From: Chitinophagaceae bacterium UBA4407
GTDB lineage: Bacteria; Bacteroidota; Bacteroidia; Chitinophagales; Chitinophagaceae
Length of the DNA stretch: 64,000 bases
Reading direction: 5' to 3'
Assembly (NCBI GenBank): GCA_002390845.1
Contig: DGQT01000001.1
Span: 175,477-239,476, forward strand
The notes under the pieces are model-generated. The model had not been told where the DNA came from. It saw only the letters and a list, made by a program, of their open reading frames with translations, and ran no database searches. Position 1 is the first letter of the stretch. The number at the start of each line of letters is the position of its first letter. Below are positions 7,167 through 16,588 of the stretch, in pieces. The translations under genes and the position numbers were made by a program.

Positions 7167-8669
7167 TTATCCTTGTGCTGCTGCCAATAGTTTCTTACCT
7201 TTTTCAATAGCATCTTCAATAGTACCTACAAGGTTAAAGGCTGCTTCAGGATATTCATCCACTTCGCCATCCATGATCATGTTAAAACCTTTAATGGTAT
7301 CATTGATATCTACAAACACACCTTTTAAACCGGTGAATTGTTCTGCCACAAAGAACGGCTGGCTAAGAAAACGTTGTACACGGCGTGCACGGCTTACAGT
7401 TAATTTATCTTCATCGCTTAACTCATCCATACCAAGAATCGCGATGATATCCTGTAATTCTTTATAGCGCTGTAGGATCAGTTTTACTCGGTTGGCGCAA
7501 TCGTAATGTACATCACCAACGATCAATGGAGTGAGGATACGGCTGGTAGAATCCAATGGATCCACCGCCGGGTAAATACCTAAGTCAGATATTTTACGGC
7601 TCAATACTGTTGTTGCGTCAAGATGGGCGAAAGTTGTTGCGGGGGCCGGATCGGTTAAGTCATCCGCAGGTACATATACCGCCTGAACAGAAGTGATGGA
7701 ACCATTCTTGGTTGAAGTAATACGCTCCTGCATCAAACCCATTTCTGTTGCAAGTGTTGGCTGATAACCTACCGCACTTGGCATACGACCAAGCAACGCC
7801 GATACTTCAGAACCTGCCTGTGTAAAACGGAAGATATTATCTACGAAAAATAAGATGTCTTTTCCTTTGCCTGTTCCATCTCCATCACGGAAATATTCTG
7901 CGATAGTTAAACCGCTCAAAGCCACACGTGCACGTGCTCCGGGGGGTTCATTCATCTGTCCGAATACGAATGTTGCCTGAGATTCTTTCAGCCCTTCCAT
8001 ATCCACTTTGCTCAAATCCCATCCACCTTCTTCCATACTGTGCTTAAAAGCATCACCATATTTCATAATACCTGCCTCGATCATTTCACGCAACAGATCG
8101 TTTCCCTCACGGGTTCTTTCTCCCACACCGGCAAATACCGATAAACCACCATAACCTTTTGCAATATTGTTGATCAGCTCTTGGATCAATACGGTTTTAC
8201 CTACACCCGCACCACCAAACAAACCGATCTTACCACCTTTTGCATAAGGTTCAATCAGGTCAATTACTTTAATACCGGTATATAATATTTCTGTAGCTGT
8301 ACTCAGGTTTTCAAACAATGGAGGCAAAGCGTGTATTGGGCGGCCATTTACTTTGCTTACCTGCGGCAGACCGTCAATTGCATCGCCGGTTACATTAAAC
8401 AGACGACCATAGATTGCTTCGCCGGTTGGCATAGCAATGGCAATTCCGGTATCTATCACTTCCATACCACGCATAAGACCTTCAGTTCCGTCCATTGCAA
8501 TGGTACGAACGCTGTCTTCGCCAAGGTGCTGCTGTACTTCAAGCACCAATTTATCGCCATTGTCTCTTCTCAGTTCCAATGCGTTATAGATTTCGGGGAG
8601 GTTGCCATCAGTAAACTGAACGTCAACTACCGCACCGATGATCTGTTTGATTTTACCTTTAAAGGCCAT
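7167..8669 (-). CDS. atpD: ATP synthase F1 beta subunit
   Basis: This 500-residue catalytic subunit has the P-loop GGAGVGKTVLIQELINN, the GERTREGNDL segment, Walker B ILFFVDNIFRFTQAGSEVSALLGRMPS and the DDLTDPAPATTFAHLDA catch region. It makes ATP at the membrane-bound F1Fo complex. An upstream in-frame Met would add nine residues (MPQNLNLFY), but MAFKGKIKQIIGAVVDVQF at 8669 is the normal family start, so I use that. atpC follows after a 154-bp spacer full of repeats. Confidence 0.97.
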   Translation of the reverse strand: MAFKGKIKQIIGAVVDVQFTDGNLPEIYNALELRRDNGDKLVLEVQQHLGEDSVRTIAMDGTEGLMRGMEVIDTGIAIAMPTGEAIYGRLFNVTGDAIDGLPQVSKVNGRPIHALPPLFENLSTATEILYTGIKVIDLIEPYAKGGKIGLFGGAGVGKTVLIQELINNIAKGYGGLSVFAGVGERTREGNDLLREMIEAGIMKYGDAFKHSMEEGGWDLSKVDMEGLKESQATFVFGQMNEPPGARARVALSGLTIAEYFRDGDGTGKGKDILFFVDNIFRFTQAGSEVSALLGRMPSAVGYQPTLATEMGLMQERITSTKNGSITSVQAVYVPADDLTDPAPATTFAHLDATTVLSRKISDLGIYPAVDPLDSTSRILTPLIVGDVHYDCANRVKLILQRYKELQDIIAILGMDELSDEDKLTVSRARRVQRFLSQPFFVAEQFTGLKGVFVDINDTIKGFNMIMDGEVDEYPEAAFNLVGTIEDAIEKGKKLLAAAQG

Positions 8670-8746
8670 ATAGAAAAGGTTTAAATTTTGCGGCAAAGGT
8701 AAGGGAATACATATTTAAAAGTTAGCGGTTTAAAGTTTGAAGTTAA

Positions 8747-8990
8747 TTTTTTTTGAGCCCGGCTTATATCTATGAATTTAGCTTTTCTTGCGTCGCACAT
8801 TTGTACGGTTGGATTATGATTGAGCTGTTACCGAAGCGTAGATTTTAACCGCAGAGACGGGGAGGCGCAAAGTCTTTTCTGCGGCTCCCCGTCTCTGCGG
8901 CTTTGTATTTGCCGCCCATCGTTCCGAACGTACAAGTGAGTGACACAACAGCCGATACCATGAAATATCTATAGCCCGGTCAATAAAATT
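8747..8990. repeat. Inverted-repeat element: F arm (type A) plus R arm (type B)
   Basis: The F arm 8747-8847 has outer end TTTTTTTTGAGCCCGGC, core TTGCGTCGCACATTTGTAC at 8788-8806, and the tail TTACCGAAGCGTAGATT. The R arm 8921-8990 has core TACAAGTGAGTGACACAAC and outer end TAGCCCGGTCAATAAAA, 4 bp short of the ispE stop. A separate long hairpin lies between the arms. Confidence 0.85.
8849..8900. repeat. 16-bp perfect stem-loop of the CGCAGAGACG family
   Basis: CCGCAGAGACGGGGAG (8849-8864) is exactly complementary to 8885-8900, with a 20-nt loop. It is much more GC-rich than its surroundings. CCGCAGAGACG-type repeats recur in unrelated bacterial genomes, which suggests a mobile or selfish origin. 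It sits exactly between the two arms. Confidence 0.75.
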
Positions 8991-8993
8991 GTA

Positions 8994-9827
8994 TTATAAA
9001 GCCGGGATTTCTTTTACGTAGTATTCAGGAGGAAAGTGAGTAATAACTGTTTGGGTCTTTTTAAAAATACCAAAGAACGTACTACCGCTGCCACTCATGC
9101 CCGCATAAGCAGCCCCGCTATTGTAAAGCTGATCTTTTATTACCTGCAACTGCGGATATTGCTGAAGTACCGGTTTCTCGAAATCGTTTACAAGGTTGTT
9201 TTTCCAGGTTTCAACAGGGCGCAGGATATTCTCTTTAAGGCTTTGAGCCGGAGGCGCAGGTGTGATTTGCGAAAATGCCCATGCGGTATTAATGTGAATG
9301 CCCGGGTTAACGATTACAAACTTGTAAGCGGAAAGTTGCAGGTCAATTTGTTCCAGAATTTCGCCGCGCCCCTTACCAAAACAAGGTTTGTTGATGATAA
9401 AAAAAGGACAATCGCTGCCAAGTTGCAGGGCATAGTTGATAAGTTGAGCAGTTGAAAGATTGAGTTGGTACTTTTTATTTAGGAGCAGTAAAGTAAAAGC
9501 TCCATCAGCGCTGCCACCGCCCAAACCGGCACCCATTGGAATTACCTTATGTAAATGCATTTGAATTGCAGGCAGCAGCGGGAAGTCTTTTTTTAAAAGA
9601 TTGTATGCCTTTACGCAAAGATTGTTTTCAATAGCGCCATCTATTTTTAAACCAGTTGCGGAAAACTGAACGGTAGCAGTGGAATTATGTTCAGGGTTTG
9701 TGATTATTTCAAGCGCATCGCAAAAAGGCAAAGGATAAAAAATTGTTTCAATATCGTGGTAGCCGTCCGCTCTTTTATTTACAATATTAAGACCGAGATT
9801 TATTTTGCAGTTGGGGAATATAACCAT
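8994..9827 (-). CDS. ispE: 4-diphosphocytidyl-2-C-methyl-D-erythritol kinase
   Basis: This 277-residue GHMP kinase phosphorylates CDP-ME at the 2-hydroxyl in the non-mevalonate (MEP) isoprenoid pathway. The N-terminal FPNCKINLGLNIVNKRADGYHDIETIFYPL is characteristic of IspE, PMGAGLGGGSADGAF is the GHMP ATP loop, and GMSGSGSTFFGIF is the C-terminal glycine motif. It is cytoplasmic. The bifunctional nuclease gene lies 8 nt upstream on the same strand, so the two probably form an operon. Confidence 0.95.
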   Translation of the reverse strand: MVIFPNCKINLGLNIVNKRADGYHDIETIFYPLPFCDALEIITNPEHNSTATVQFSATGLKIDGAIENNLCVKAYNLLKKDFPLLPAIQMHLHKVIPMGAGLGGGSADGAFTLLLLNKKYQLNLSTAQLINYALQLGSDCPFFIINKPCFGKGRGEILEQIDLQLSAYKFVIVNPGIHINTAWAFSQITPAPPAQSLKENILRPVETWKNNLVNDFEKPVLQQYPQLQVIKDQLYNSGAAYAGMSGSGSTFFGIFKKTQTVITHFPPEYYVKEIPAL

Positions 9828-9835
9828 GATGGCGG

Positions 9836-10420
9836 TTATTTTCTTTTATTCATTTCGTCGCGTATGTTAATAGCACGAATATAATCTTCCTGCTCCAGGA
9901 CTTCGTTCAGCAGGTTTTGCAGTTCTTCGAGACTTAGTTTGCTTAATTCTTCGCGACCGGCTGATGAAACATCATCAACCTGTATATTGGTTTTCTTCTT
10001 TTTATTGGTGTCTTCCATTAGTATGCCTGCACTTTCAAGAATATTATCATAAGTGTAGATCGGGCAACCGAACCTTACTGCAAGAGCAAGGGCATCGCTG
10101 GTGCGGCTATCGATCTCAACCGTATCGTGTTCGCTTATACAAACCAGCTTTGAATAGAATATGCCCTCCTGCAGATCGTTGATCACAATCTCCATCAATT
10201 CTACATTAAAGGCATTCATAAAATTTTTCATCAGATCGTGTGTAAGCGGCCTGCTGGGCTGCATCCGTTCCAATGCAACAGCAATTGCCTGGGCTTCGAA
10301 CCCCCCGATTACAATGGGCAAACGGCGTAAGCCATTTACCTCACCCAGTACCACTGCATAAGAATGCGTTTGCGTAATGCTGTGAGAAAGTGCAACTATT
10401 TCCAGTTCTATCTTCTTCAT
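9836..10420 (-). CDS. Bifunctional nuclease (DUF151) family protein with C-terminal UVR motif
   Basis: This 194-residue protein has a DUF151/BFN domain (residues about 1-135: LPIVIGGFEAQAIAVALE, SRTSDALALAVRFGCPIY). It ends in an UvrB/UvrC-type helical motif (LEELQNLLNEVLEQEDYIRAINIRDEM). Plant and some bacterial members have nuclease activity on RNA and DNA; the physiological role in Bacteroidota is unclear. It is translationally close to ispE (8-nt spacer). Confidence 0.88.
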   Translation of the reverse strand: MKKIELEIVALSHSITQTHSYAVVLGEVNGLRRLPIVIGGFEAQAIAVALERMQPSRPLTHDLMKNFMNAFNVELMEIVINDLQEGIFYSKLVCISEHDTVEIDSRTSDALALAVRFGCPIYTYDNILESAGILMEDTNKKKKTNIQVDDVSSAGREELSKLSLEELQNLLNEVLEQEDYIRAINIRDEMNKRK

Positions 10421-10545
10421 ATCCCGACTAAAATTTCTTGTACAGACAAAAGTAAAGATTTAAGTTATTCAAATTTTTTTTTGGCGTACGTTACCATTTA
10501 CATGTACACGGATAAGCGATACACTATAGTTTAAAACAAAAGAAA

Positions 10546-10569
10546 GGCCGCTGTTAAAAAACAGCAGCC
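10546..10569 (-). terminator. Terminator downstream of the PDZ gene
   Basis: On the minus strand GGCTGCTGTT pairs with AACAGCGGCC around a T-rich loop and is followed by a T-rich tract. It starts 29 nt after the PDZ gene stop. The 177-bp gap 10421-10597 is one of only two gaps over 130 bp with no repeat arm. Confidence 0.65.
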
Positions 10570-10597
10570 TGCACATGAGAACATCGAATAAAACGGT

Positions 10598-11602
10598 TTA
10601 TAAATCAGTTGTTTTTAAATCTTTGGGAAATTTTACATCAGCCGTTTGCGACTTTCCGTCTCGTAAATAGGTAAGTTTAATTGTATCGCCTTTTTTCACG
10701 TCTTTCATCATTTCTTTAAAACTGTCAACTGAAGTAATGTTTTTACCATTGAACTGTGTAATAATATCATCTTCTTCCAGACCTGCTTTATCTGCGGGTT
10801 CATCCTCATCAACTTCGAGTAACTTTACGCCTTTGTCATCCTCGGTATCCTGAACCTGAACACCCAGCCTGGGTTTTTCATCATTCCAATCAAAATCTCC
10901 ATCTCCATTCCAGCCACGGATACGCGGTGCTATTCTTGGGTTTATGTTATAATTAAAACTATTGCCACCACCATCACCATTCTTCCATGAAAAGGCGCGT
11001 ACCTGTTTGTTTTCAGCCAGCGTAGCGGTTACTTTGCCTTCCTTTCCATCGCGTTTGTAAGTAACAGTAACTTTATCTTCTGGTTTGTATTTACCAATAG
11101 CCGTATAAAGGTCATCGGCGTCTTCAATTTTTTCGTCTCCAACTTTAGTAATTACATCGCCTTCTTTAAGACCAGCTTTTTCTGCTGCACTTTCCTTAGT
11201 TACTTCGGTTATTTTGGCGCCATCATCGGCTTTTTTTGTCATTACCCCAAGAAATGCTTTGTTACTGTGTATCTCCTTCATAAAATCATCGCCAAACATT
11301 TTCCAGCCGCCTTCTGGTGGCATTGGCGCATTCATCGACATTCCCATAGGCATCATATCTTCATTGCGAATGATATCAATGTCATCACTTTTGAAATCAT
11401 CAACAGGTTTGCCATTTACAGTAATGTTATCTCCATCAACCACGATGGTTAACTTTTCTTTGCTATCACCTTTTTTGCGAATGATAATATTCTCGGCACT
11501 TTTATTATCAGGCTTCGTTTTCATTTTGTTCTGTGCATGTATTTCGCCTGCAGTTAATATTACGGCCAGCAGCAGTACAGAAGACTTTACAATTTTGTTC
11601 AT
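10598..11602 (-). CDS. Periplasmic or envelope protein with two PDZ domains
   Basis: This 334-residue protein has an N-terminal signal peptide (KSSVLLLAVILTAGEIHAQ). A low-complexity Asp/Met-rich stretch follows, then one PDZ domain (about residues 110-195: FLGVMTKKADDGAKITEVTKESAAEKAGLKEGDVI). A second PDZ domain lies near the C-terminus (about 245-330: LGVQVQDTEDDKGVKLLEVDEDEPADKAGLEEDDII). No protease domain is visible, so it may be an adaptor or a chaperone rather than a DegP-type protease. Its partners are unknown. It stands upstream of the nuclease gene, separated by a terminator. Confidence 0.85.
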   Translation of the reverse strand: MNKIVKSSVLLLAVILTAGEIHAQNKMKTKPDNKSAENIIIRKKGDSKEKLTIVVDGDNITVNGKPVDDFKSDDIDIIRNEDMMPMGMSMNAPMPPEGGWKMFGDDFMKEIHSNKAFLGVMTKKADDGAKITEVTKESAAEKAGLKEGDVITKVGDEKIEDADDLYTAIGKYKPEDKVTVTYKRDGKEGKVTATLAENKQVRAFSWKNGDGGGNSFNYNINPRIAPRIRGWNGDGDFDWNDEKPRLGVQVQDTEDDKGVKLLEVDEDEPADKAGLEEDDIITQFNGKNITSVDSFKEMMKDVKKGDTIKLTYLRDGKSQTADVKFPKDLKTTDL

Positions 11603-11733
11603 GTTATTATTTTTAAGTTCTACGAAATATTTAGTAGATCAAATGTAGGGAGATTTTTGAAATACGAAAAGTTTCGGAAATGTTAAAACAAAATAAATGC
11701 CTGTAATAGAAAAATTGTATAAAAGAAAGGACT

Positions 11734-11796
11734 GTTTTGAGCCCGGCAATAGAATATGAATGAAGCTTTTCTTGCCACGCTCGTTTCGAAGTTCCT
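11734..11796 (+). repeat. Intergenic arm, F orientation, type C core
   Basis: The outer end is TTTTGAGCCCGGC, and the core is CTTGCCACGCTCGTTTCGAA followed by GTTC (11771-11794). The gap 11603-12141 also holds the structured repeat at 11871-12054. Confidence 0.8.
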
Positions 11797-11870
11797 TTTT
11801 CATAGCAGCATTTAAGAGAAGTGAGGCAGCCTGTACTGAACTTATTTTGGTATCGCATAGGTGTTAAGCT

Positions 11871-12054
11871 AATTCTATTTCAGCAATACTCAAAACACAT
11901 TCTGGTATGGCTCATGGCCGCATGGTCTTGTCCTTGCATCGGCGCTGCACCCGCTTCTTTGCTGCGATATGGCTGCGCCATCGCAGCAATTCCGGCTTTG
12001 CCGGAGCTAAACCGCCGAGGCGCTTTATGCAAGGACGGTTATAAAAACGCACGA
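11871..12054. repeat. Structured multi-hairpin repeat, copy 1
   Basis: This GC-rich element is closed by GTCCTTGCAT (11930-11939) pairing with ATGCAAGGAC (12027-12036). Inside are a hairpin TTGCTGCGAT...ATCGCAGCAA and a hairpin TCCGGC-TTT-GCCGGA. A second copy with the same architecture lies at 28874-29071. It keeps short frames open in both strands, but these look accidental. Confidence 0.8.
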
Positions 12055-12141
12055 TAAAAAAGTCTAAACACACGACAGCTTTTCATGCCGGATATTTGGT
12101 AGGTTATTTGATATGTCAGGCATACCAGTAAATATTTAAAA

Positions 12142-12423
12142 ATGAAACAACAAACATCACTTGTATTCTGCATTGTAATGGATCTTATTGGATATTTAAG
12201 CTACAGCATTCCTGTTATTGGTGAATTTGCAGATATTGTTTGGGCACCTGTTTCGGGTTTTATCTTTTACAAAACTTTTGGGGGCTGGAAAGGTGCCTAT
12301 GGCGGCATTTTCAATTTTGCCGAGGAACTGCTACCCGGTACAGATTTTATTCCAAGCTTTACCATAATGTGGGTAGCCCAATATTTCGGAAGAAAGAAAA
12401 GTACAATTGCTGGTCAGGCATAA
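12142..12423 (+). CDS. Small conserved-type membrane protein, 93 residues
   Basis: Two hydrophobic segments (residues about 7-40) carry small and aromatic residues, followed by a GGWKGAYGGIFNFAEELLPGTDFIPSFTIMW stretch and a basic C-terminus. The reading frame is gene-like and starts at ATG 12142. I do not recognise a named family. It lies between an F arm (11734) and an R arm (12474), one of several small genes so bracketed. Confidence 0.7.
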   Translation: MKQQTSLVFCIVMDLIGYLSYSIPVIGEFADIVWAPVSGFIFYKTFGGWKGAYGGIFNFAEELLPGTDFIPSFTIMWVAQYFGRKKSTIAGQA

Positions 12424-12473
12424 TTGAACCTGAAAATCCGTGGCAGCAATATTGCGGTAATGATGATAATATA

Positions 12474-12541
12474 ATCCGAACGTTCAAGAGTGCGACGCAA
12501 GGATGCTTAATAGTTATCGTGCTGCCGGGCTTAAAATAATT
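12474..12541 (-). repeat. Intergenic arm, R orientation, type A core
   Basis: The core is GTTCAAGAGTGCGACGCAA at 12482-12500 and the outer end is GCCGGGCTTAAAATAA, facing comEC. Confidence 0.8.
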
Positions 12542-12609
12542 TTTATAAAAAGCACAAGGTTGATTTATAAGCATATTGCTTTTCTGAACTGGAATTATTA
12601 AATTTATGC

Positions 12610-14694
12610 ATGCCTTTTGCAAAAGCTCATAAACTTAAAAAATATCCTTTCGTAAGGCTGCTTGCCGCATTGGTTGCAGGAATTATTTTACAATGGTACC
12701 TGCAATTACAAGTAATTGTTCTCTTAATCTCCGCAGCTACCTGTATTATTATATTAATCTTATTTTTCTTTTTTCCATTTGAAAAGAGATTTTCGTTTCG
12801 TTGGTTGCAAGGTCTTTTTATTTTGTTACTGTTTGCTTTATCTGGATCGGTAATTACTTACACAAATGATATTCGCCACAAAACGGGATGGGTGGATAAT
12901 TATTATAAACCTGGTGATTCAATCATCATAACACTTGAAGAACCCTTAACAGAGAAAAACAATTCGTATAAGGCACTTGCATCGGTAAACGCAATTACGC
13001 AAAGCGGCGGCTGGAAAAATACTGCAGGAAAAATACTAGTATATTTTAAAAAAGACAGCTTGCCGCCTGAGCTTGGGTATGGCTCAAAACTATTGCTGCA
13101 CAAGCTTTTGCAGCCAATTACAAATAGCGGTAACCCCGGGGCTTTTGACTACAACCGCTATTGCCTTTTCCAGGATATTACCGCACAGGTTTTTTTAAAA
13201 GAAAACGACTACATGGTGTTGCCCGGTGAAAACACAAACTGGTTATGGCAAAAGCTATTCGCAATAAGAAATTCAACCATTAAAACACTACAGCAATATA
13301 TTCCGGGTGAGAAGGAGCAGGGTGTTGCTGAAGCCCTGCTGATTGGTTATCGCGACGATCTTGATAAAGAACTGGTGCAGGCTTACAGCAATACCGGCGT
13401 GGTACACATTATTGCTATAAGCGGCCTTCACCTGGGCATGATATACACCTTAATGCTTGCCGTATTTTCTTATTTTAAAAGATTAAGGTTTATTAAGTGG
13501 ATACAGCCAATTATCATTCTGCTTGTGTTGTGGACTTTTACAATGATTGCCGGGGCTGTTCCGTCCATTCTCCGATCTGCGGTAATGTTCACCTTTATTG
13601 TTTTTGGAGAAATGGCTGGCCGAAAAACAAACATCTACAATACATTAGCGGCTTCTGCATTTTGCCTGCTGGTGCTCAATCCTTTTATGTTGTGGGATGT
13701 GGGTTTTCTGCTCTCTTATGCAGCCGTAGCAAGTATTGCAATGTTTATGAAACCTGTTAAGAACTGGTTTTACATCAAAAATAAATGGCTCGATAAAATC
13801 TGGTCGTTAACATCTGTCACAATAGCTGCGCAGATATTTACCATACCCATTGTAGTCTTTTATTTTCACCAGTTTCCTAATTTTTTTCTTGTTACTAACT
13901 TTATTGCCGTCCCGCTTTCGGGTCTTATTCTTTATGGCGAAATTCTTTTGCTCATAATCTCATTTATTGGTGGACTTGCAAAATTTATTGGGTTGATCCT
14001 TGGTTTTCTAATAACAGCAATGAACGTATTTATAGAATACATCAACAGCCTTTCATTTGCCGTATGGAACAACCTGCAAATTACAGTTTTACAAACCTGG
14101 ATGCTTTATGGCTGCATTGCCGCAGCTTGTATATGGCTCATGCAGAAATCACCAAAAGCATTCGTTATCTCATTGTCATTTTTAACCTGCTTTACCGCAC
14201 TGATTATAAAAGATCTGCTGCAGCGAAATAACCAGCAAAAGCTGATTGTTTACAATGTACCTAAACAAACTGCCATTGATATTTTACAAGGCAGCAGCTA
14301 CCAGTTTACCGGTGATAGTATTTTATTGCAGGATGGCTTTTTGCGCAACTTTCATCTTAAACCCAGCCGTACACTGTACCACGTAACACCAAATGTAAAC
14401 ACAGCGGTAATTGATAACAACATTATACAAATCAATCATACTTCTATACTGCTGCTCAATAATAATTTTCAATTACAACCAACCGAAAACAAAATACCTG
14501 TTGATATCATCATCATTTCAGGTAACCCAAAAATCTATATCAGTCAGTTGCAGCAGGCATTTACATTTAAACAGCTTATTTTCGACAGCAGCAACCCGCT
14601 GTGGAAAACAGGGCTATGGAAAAAAGATTGCGACAGCCTACATTTGCGCTTCCATTCAGTAGCGCAGCAAGGTGCTTTTGTTATGGACCTGTAA
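12610..14694 (+). CDS. comEC: ComEC/Rec2 family DNA-uptake channel protein
   Basis: This 694-residue inner-membrane protein has two N-terminal hydrophobic helices, then a DUF4131-like extracytoplasmic region. The large Competence domain follows, with VVHIIAISGLHLGMIYTL near residue 268 and PSILRSAVMF. About 160 C-terminal residues lie outside the membrane domain, and I do not see a clear metallo-beta-lactamase HxHxDH motif there. ComEC carries single-stranded DNA across the inner membrane during natural transformation. No other competence gene is nearby. Confidence 0.9.
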   Translation: MPFAKAHKLKKYPFVRLLAALVAGIILQWYLQLQVIVLLISAATCIIILILFFFFPFEKRFSFRWLQGLFILLLFALSGSVITYTNDIRHKTGWVDNYYKPGDSIIITLEEPLTEKNNSYKALASVNAITQSGGWKNTAGKILVYFKKDSLPPELGYGSKLLLHKLLQPITNSGNPGAFDYNRYCLFQDITAQVFLKENDYMVLPGENTNWLWQKLFAIRNSTIKTLQQYIPGEKEQGVAEALLIGYRDDLDKELVQAYSNTGVVHIIAISGLHLGMIYTLMLAVFSYFKRLRFIKWIQPIIILLVLWTFTMIAGAVPSILRSAVMFTFIVFGEMAGRKTNIYNTLAASAFCLLVLNPFMLWDVGFLLSYAAVASIAMFMKPVKNWFYIKNKWLDKIWSLTSVTIAAQIFTIPIVVFYFHQFPNFFLVTNFIAVPLSGLILYGEILLLIISFIGGLAKFIGLILGFLITAMNVFIEYINSLSFAVWNNLQITVLQTWMLYGCIAAACIWLMQKSPKAFVISLSFLTCFTALIIKDLLQRNNQQKLIVYNVPKQTAIDILQGSSYQFTGDSILLQDGFLRNFHLKPSRTLYHVTPNVNTAVIDNNIIQINHTSILLLNNNFQLQPTENKIPVDIIIISGNPKIYISQLQQAFTFKQLIFDSSNPLWKTGLWKKDCDSLHLRFHSVAQQGAFVMDL

Positions 14695-14706
14695 TCAAAT
14701 TACAGG
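14688..14706 (+). terminator. Hairpin overlapping the comEC stop
   Basis: CCTGTAAT-CAA-ATTACAGG forms an 8-bp stem that contains the TAA stop. A T-run follows only about 13 nt later, so termination strength is uncertain. Confidence 0.5.
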
Positions 14707-14719
14707 CCTTAAATAATTA

Positions 14720-14796
14720 TTTTTTATGTGCCCGGCAGCAGGATTACTATTATACATCCTTGCGTCGCACTCTTGTACGTTCAGATCTTTATTCAT
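14720..14796 (+). repeat. Intergenic arm, F orientation, type A core
   Basis: The outer end is TTTTTTATGTGCCCGGC, and the core is TTGCGTCGCACTCTTGTAC at 14760-14778, followed by GTTCAGATCTTTATTCA. Confidence 0.85.
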
Positions 14797-14851
14797 CAAA
14801 CGACGCAGTCATCATTAAAAATGCCAGCAACAATTTTCAATTAGTTTTATC

Positions 14852-16363
14852 ATGCAAAAGAAAATTCAATCAGCACTTATTTCTGTTTTTTACAAAGATG
14901 GTTTAGAGCCCGTAGTAAAAGAATTACAACGCCTTAGTATTACCATTTATTCAACCGGCGGCACACAAAAATTTATTGAAGACCTTGGCATTAGTTGTGT
15001 GCCAGTAGAAAGTTTAACTACTTATCCTTCTATTCTTGGCGGCAGGGTAAAAACCTTACATCCCGCTGTGTTTGGAGGAATCCTGGGCAGAAGAAGTGTA
15101 GAACAGGATCTTATTGAAATGAAGGAATATCGTATTCCCGAAATTGATTTGGTTATTGTTGATCTGTATCCTTTTGAAGAAACATTACGCACTACAAACG
15201 AAGAAAAATTAATTATCGAGAAGATCGATATTGGCGGCCCTTCAATGATACGCGCCGCAGCAAAAAATTTCAGCGATCTTGTTGTAATCGCAGCAAAAGA
15301 TGATTATGCTTCTTTGGTTGATCTTTTACAAAACCAACATGGCGAAACAATGTTGAATCAACGCAAAGCCTATGCTGCAAAAGCTTTTGAAGTGGTGATG
15401 AACTACGATATCGCCATCAACAACTATTTTAACGGAACCATTTTACAACCTTTAACAGCTAAACAATCTTTGCGCTACGGCGAAAACCCACATCAAAATG
15501 CATCGTTCTACGGAAATCTGAGTGAAGTATTTATGCAGTTAAATGGCAAAGAACTTTCCTATAATAACCTTGTTGATGTTGATGCAGCCATCCAGTTAAT
15601 CAATGAATTCAACGCTACAGATGAAACTGTTTTTGCAATCATCAAACACACCAATGTTTGCGGCGTTGCTATTCGCAATTCTGTAAAAGATAGTTGGGAT
15701 GCAGCTTTGGGCGGCGACAATGAAAGTGCTTTTGGTGGCGTGTTGGTTTGTAACAAAGCCATTGATAAAGCTACGGCAGAAGCCATCAATGAAATATTTT
15801 TTGAAGTATTGATTGCACCTTCGTTTAACGAAGATGCTTTGGTTGTTTTAAAAAGCAAAAAGAACCGGATACTGCTTCAACTTGCGGCACAGCAAAAACA
15901 ACCTGCCAAACAATTCAGATCAATATTAAATGGCATATTGGTGCAGGATACAGATAAAGGAAATTATACCGACTGGAAAGAAACTGGCGGCAGAGAAACT
16001 ACCCTATCAGAAAAGGAAGACCTTGAATTTGCCAATATTATTTGCAAGCATTTAAAGAGTAATGCCATTGCGCTTGTTAAAAACAAACAACTGGTTGGCA
16101 AAGGCTGCGGACAAACAAGCCGCATAGATTCACTTCGGCAGAGCATCGACAAAGCGAAACAGTTTAACTTCGATCTTCATGGCGCAGTACTTGCAAGCGA
16201 TGCATTCTTTCCGTTTAACGATTGTGTACAAATGGCGCATGCCGAGGGCATTGAAGCCTTTATACAACCCGGTGGCTCTATCCGTGATAAAGACAGTATT
16301 GAATATTGCGTGCAGAATAATTTAGCAATGATCATAACTGGCTTGCGGCATTTTAAACATTGA
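14852..16363 (+). CDS. purH: Bifunctional AICAR transformylase / IMP cyclohydrolase
   Basis: This 503-residue enzyme catalyses the last two steps of purine synthesis, formylation of AICAR and ring closure to IMP. The N-terminal MGS-like domain shows YSTGGTQKFIEDLGI and GGRVKTLHPAVFGGIL. The C-terminal AICARFT domain shows KHTNVCGVA, SAFGGVLVCN and the family end SIEYCVQNNLAMIITGLRHFKH. The length and both domains are complete. Its start lies 55 nt after the arm at 14720. Confidence 0.96.
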   Translation: MQKKIQSALISVFYKDGLEPVVKELQRLSITIYSTGGTQKFIEDLGISCVPVESLTTYPSILGGRVKTLHPAVFGGILGRRSVEQDLIEMKEYRIPEIDLVIVDLYPFEETLRTTNEEKLIIEKIDIGGPSMIRAAAKNFSDLVVIAAKDDYASLVDLLQNQHGETMLNQRKAYAAKAFEVVMNYDIAINNYFNGTILQPLTAKQSLRYGENPHQNASFYGNLSEVFMQLNGKELSYNNLVDVDAAIQLINEFNATDETVFAIIKHTNVCGVAIRNSVKDSWDAALGGDNESAFGGVLVCNKAIDKATAEAINEIFFEVLIAPSFNEDALVVLKSKKNRILLQLAAQQKQPAKQFRSILNGILVQDTDKGNYTDWKETGGRETTLSEKEDLEFANIICKHLKSNAIALVKNKQLVGKGCGQTSRIDSLRQSIDKAKQFNFDLHGAVLASDAFFPFNDCVQMAHAEGIEAFIQPGGSIRDKDSIEYCVQNNLAMIITGLRHFKH

Positions 16364-16389
16364 TGATTACGTGAACAATGATTTAGGCG

Positions 16390-16560
16390 TTTTTGAGGCG
16401 AGCAGTGTTTCATTTAGCAGCTTTGGTTGTGTCACTCACTTGTACTTTAGAATTACTTTTGAGCTATGAAAAACAGCCAACAGCCGATCTGTAAAAAACC
16501 GCACAAGAGTGCGACGCAACTAAAGCTTAATAGCAGTACAAATGCCCGGTACAAAAAAAG
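16390..16560. repeat. Inverted-repeat element: F arm (type B) plus R arm (type A)
   Basis: The F arm has outer end TTTTTGAGGCGAGC and core TTGTGTCACTCACTTGTAC at 16427-16445. The R arm has core CACAAGAGTGCGACGCAAC at 16502-16520 and outer end GCCCGGTACAAAAAAAG. The two arms of one element carry different core types. Confidence 0.82.
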
Positions 16561-16588
16561 AATTTAAAGTTGATGACGAATAAATAGA

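Noticed and set aside
11631..11858. 75-residue minus-strand frame over the arm at 11734
   Set aside because: It is translated from repeat-arm sequence; the same nonsense peptide pattern (ATQ/WQEKLHSYS) appears at other arms.
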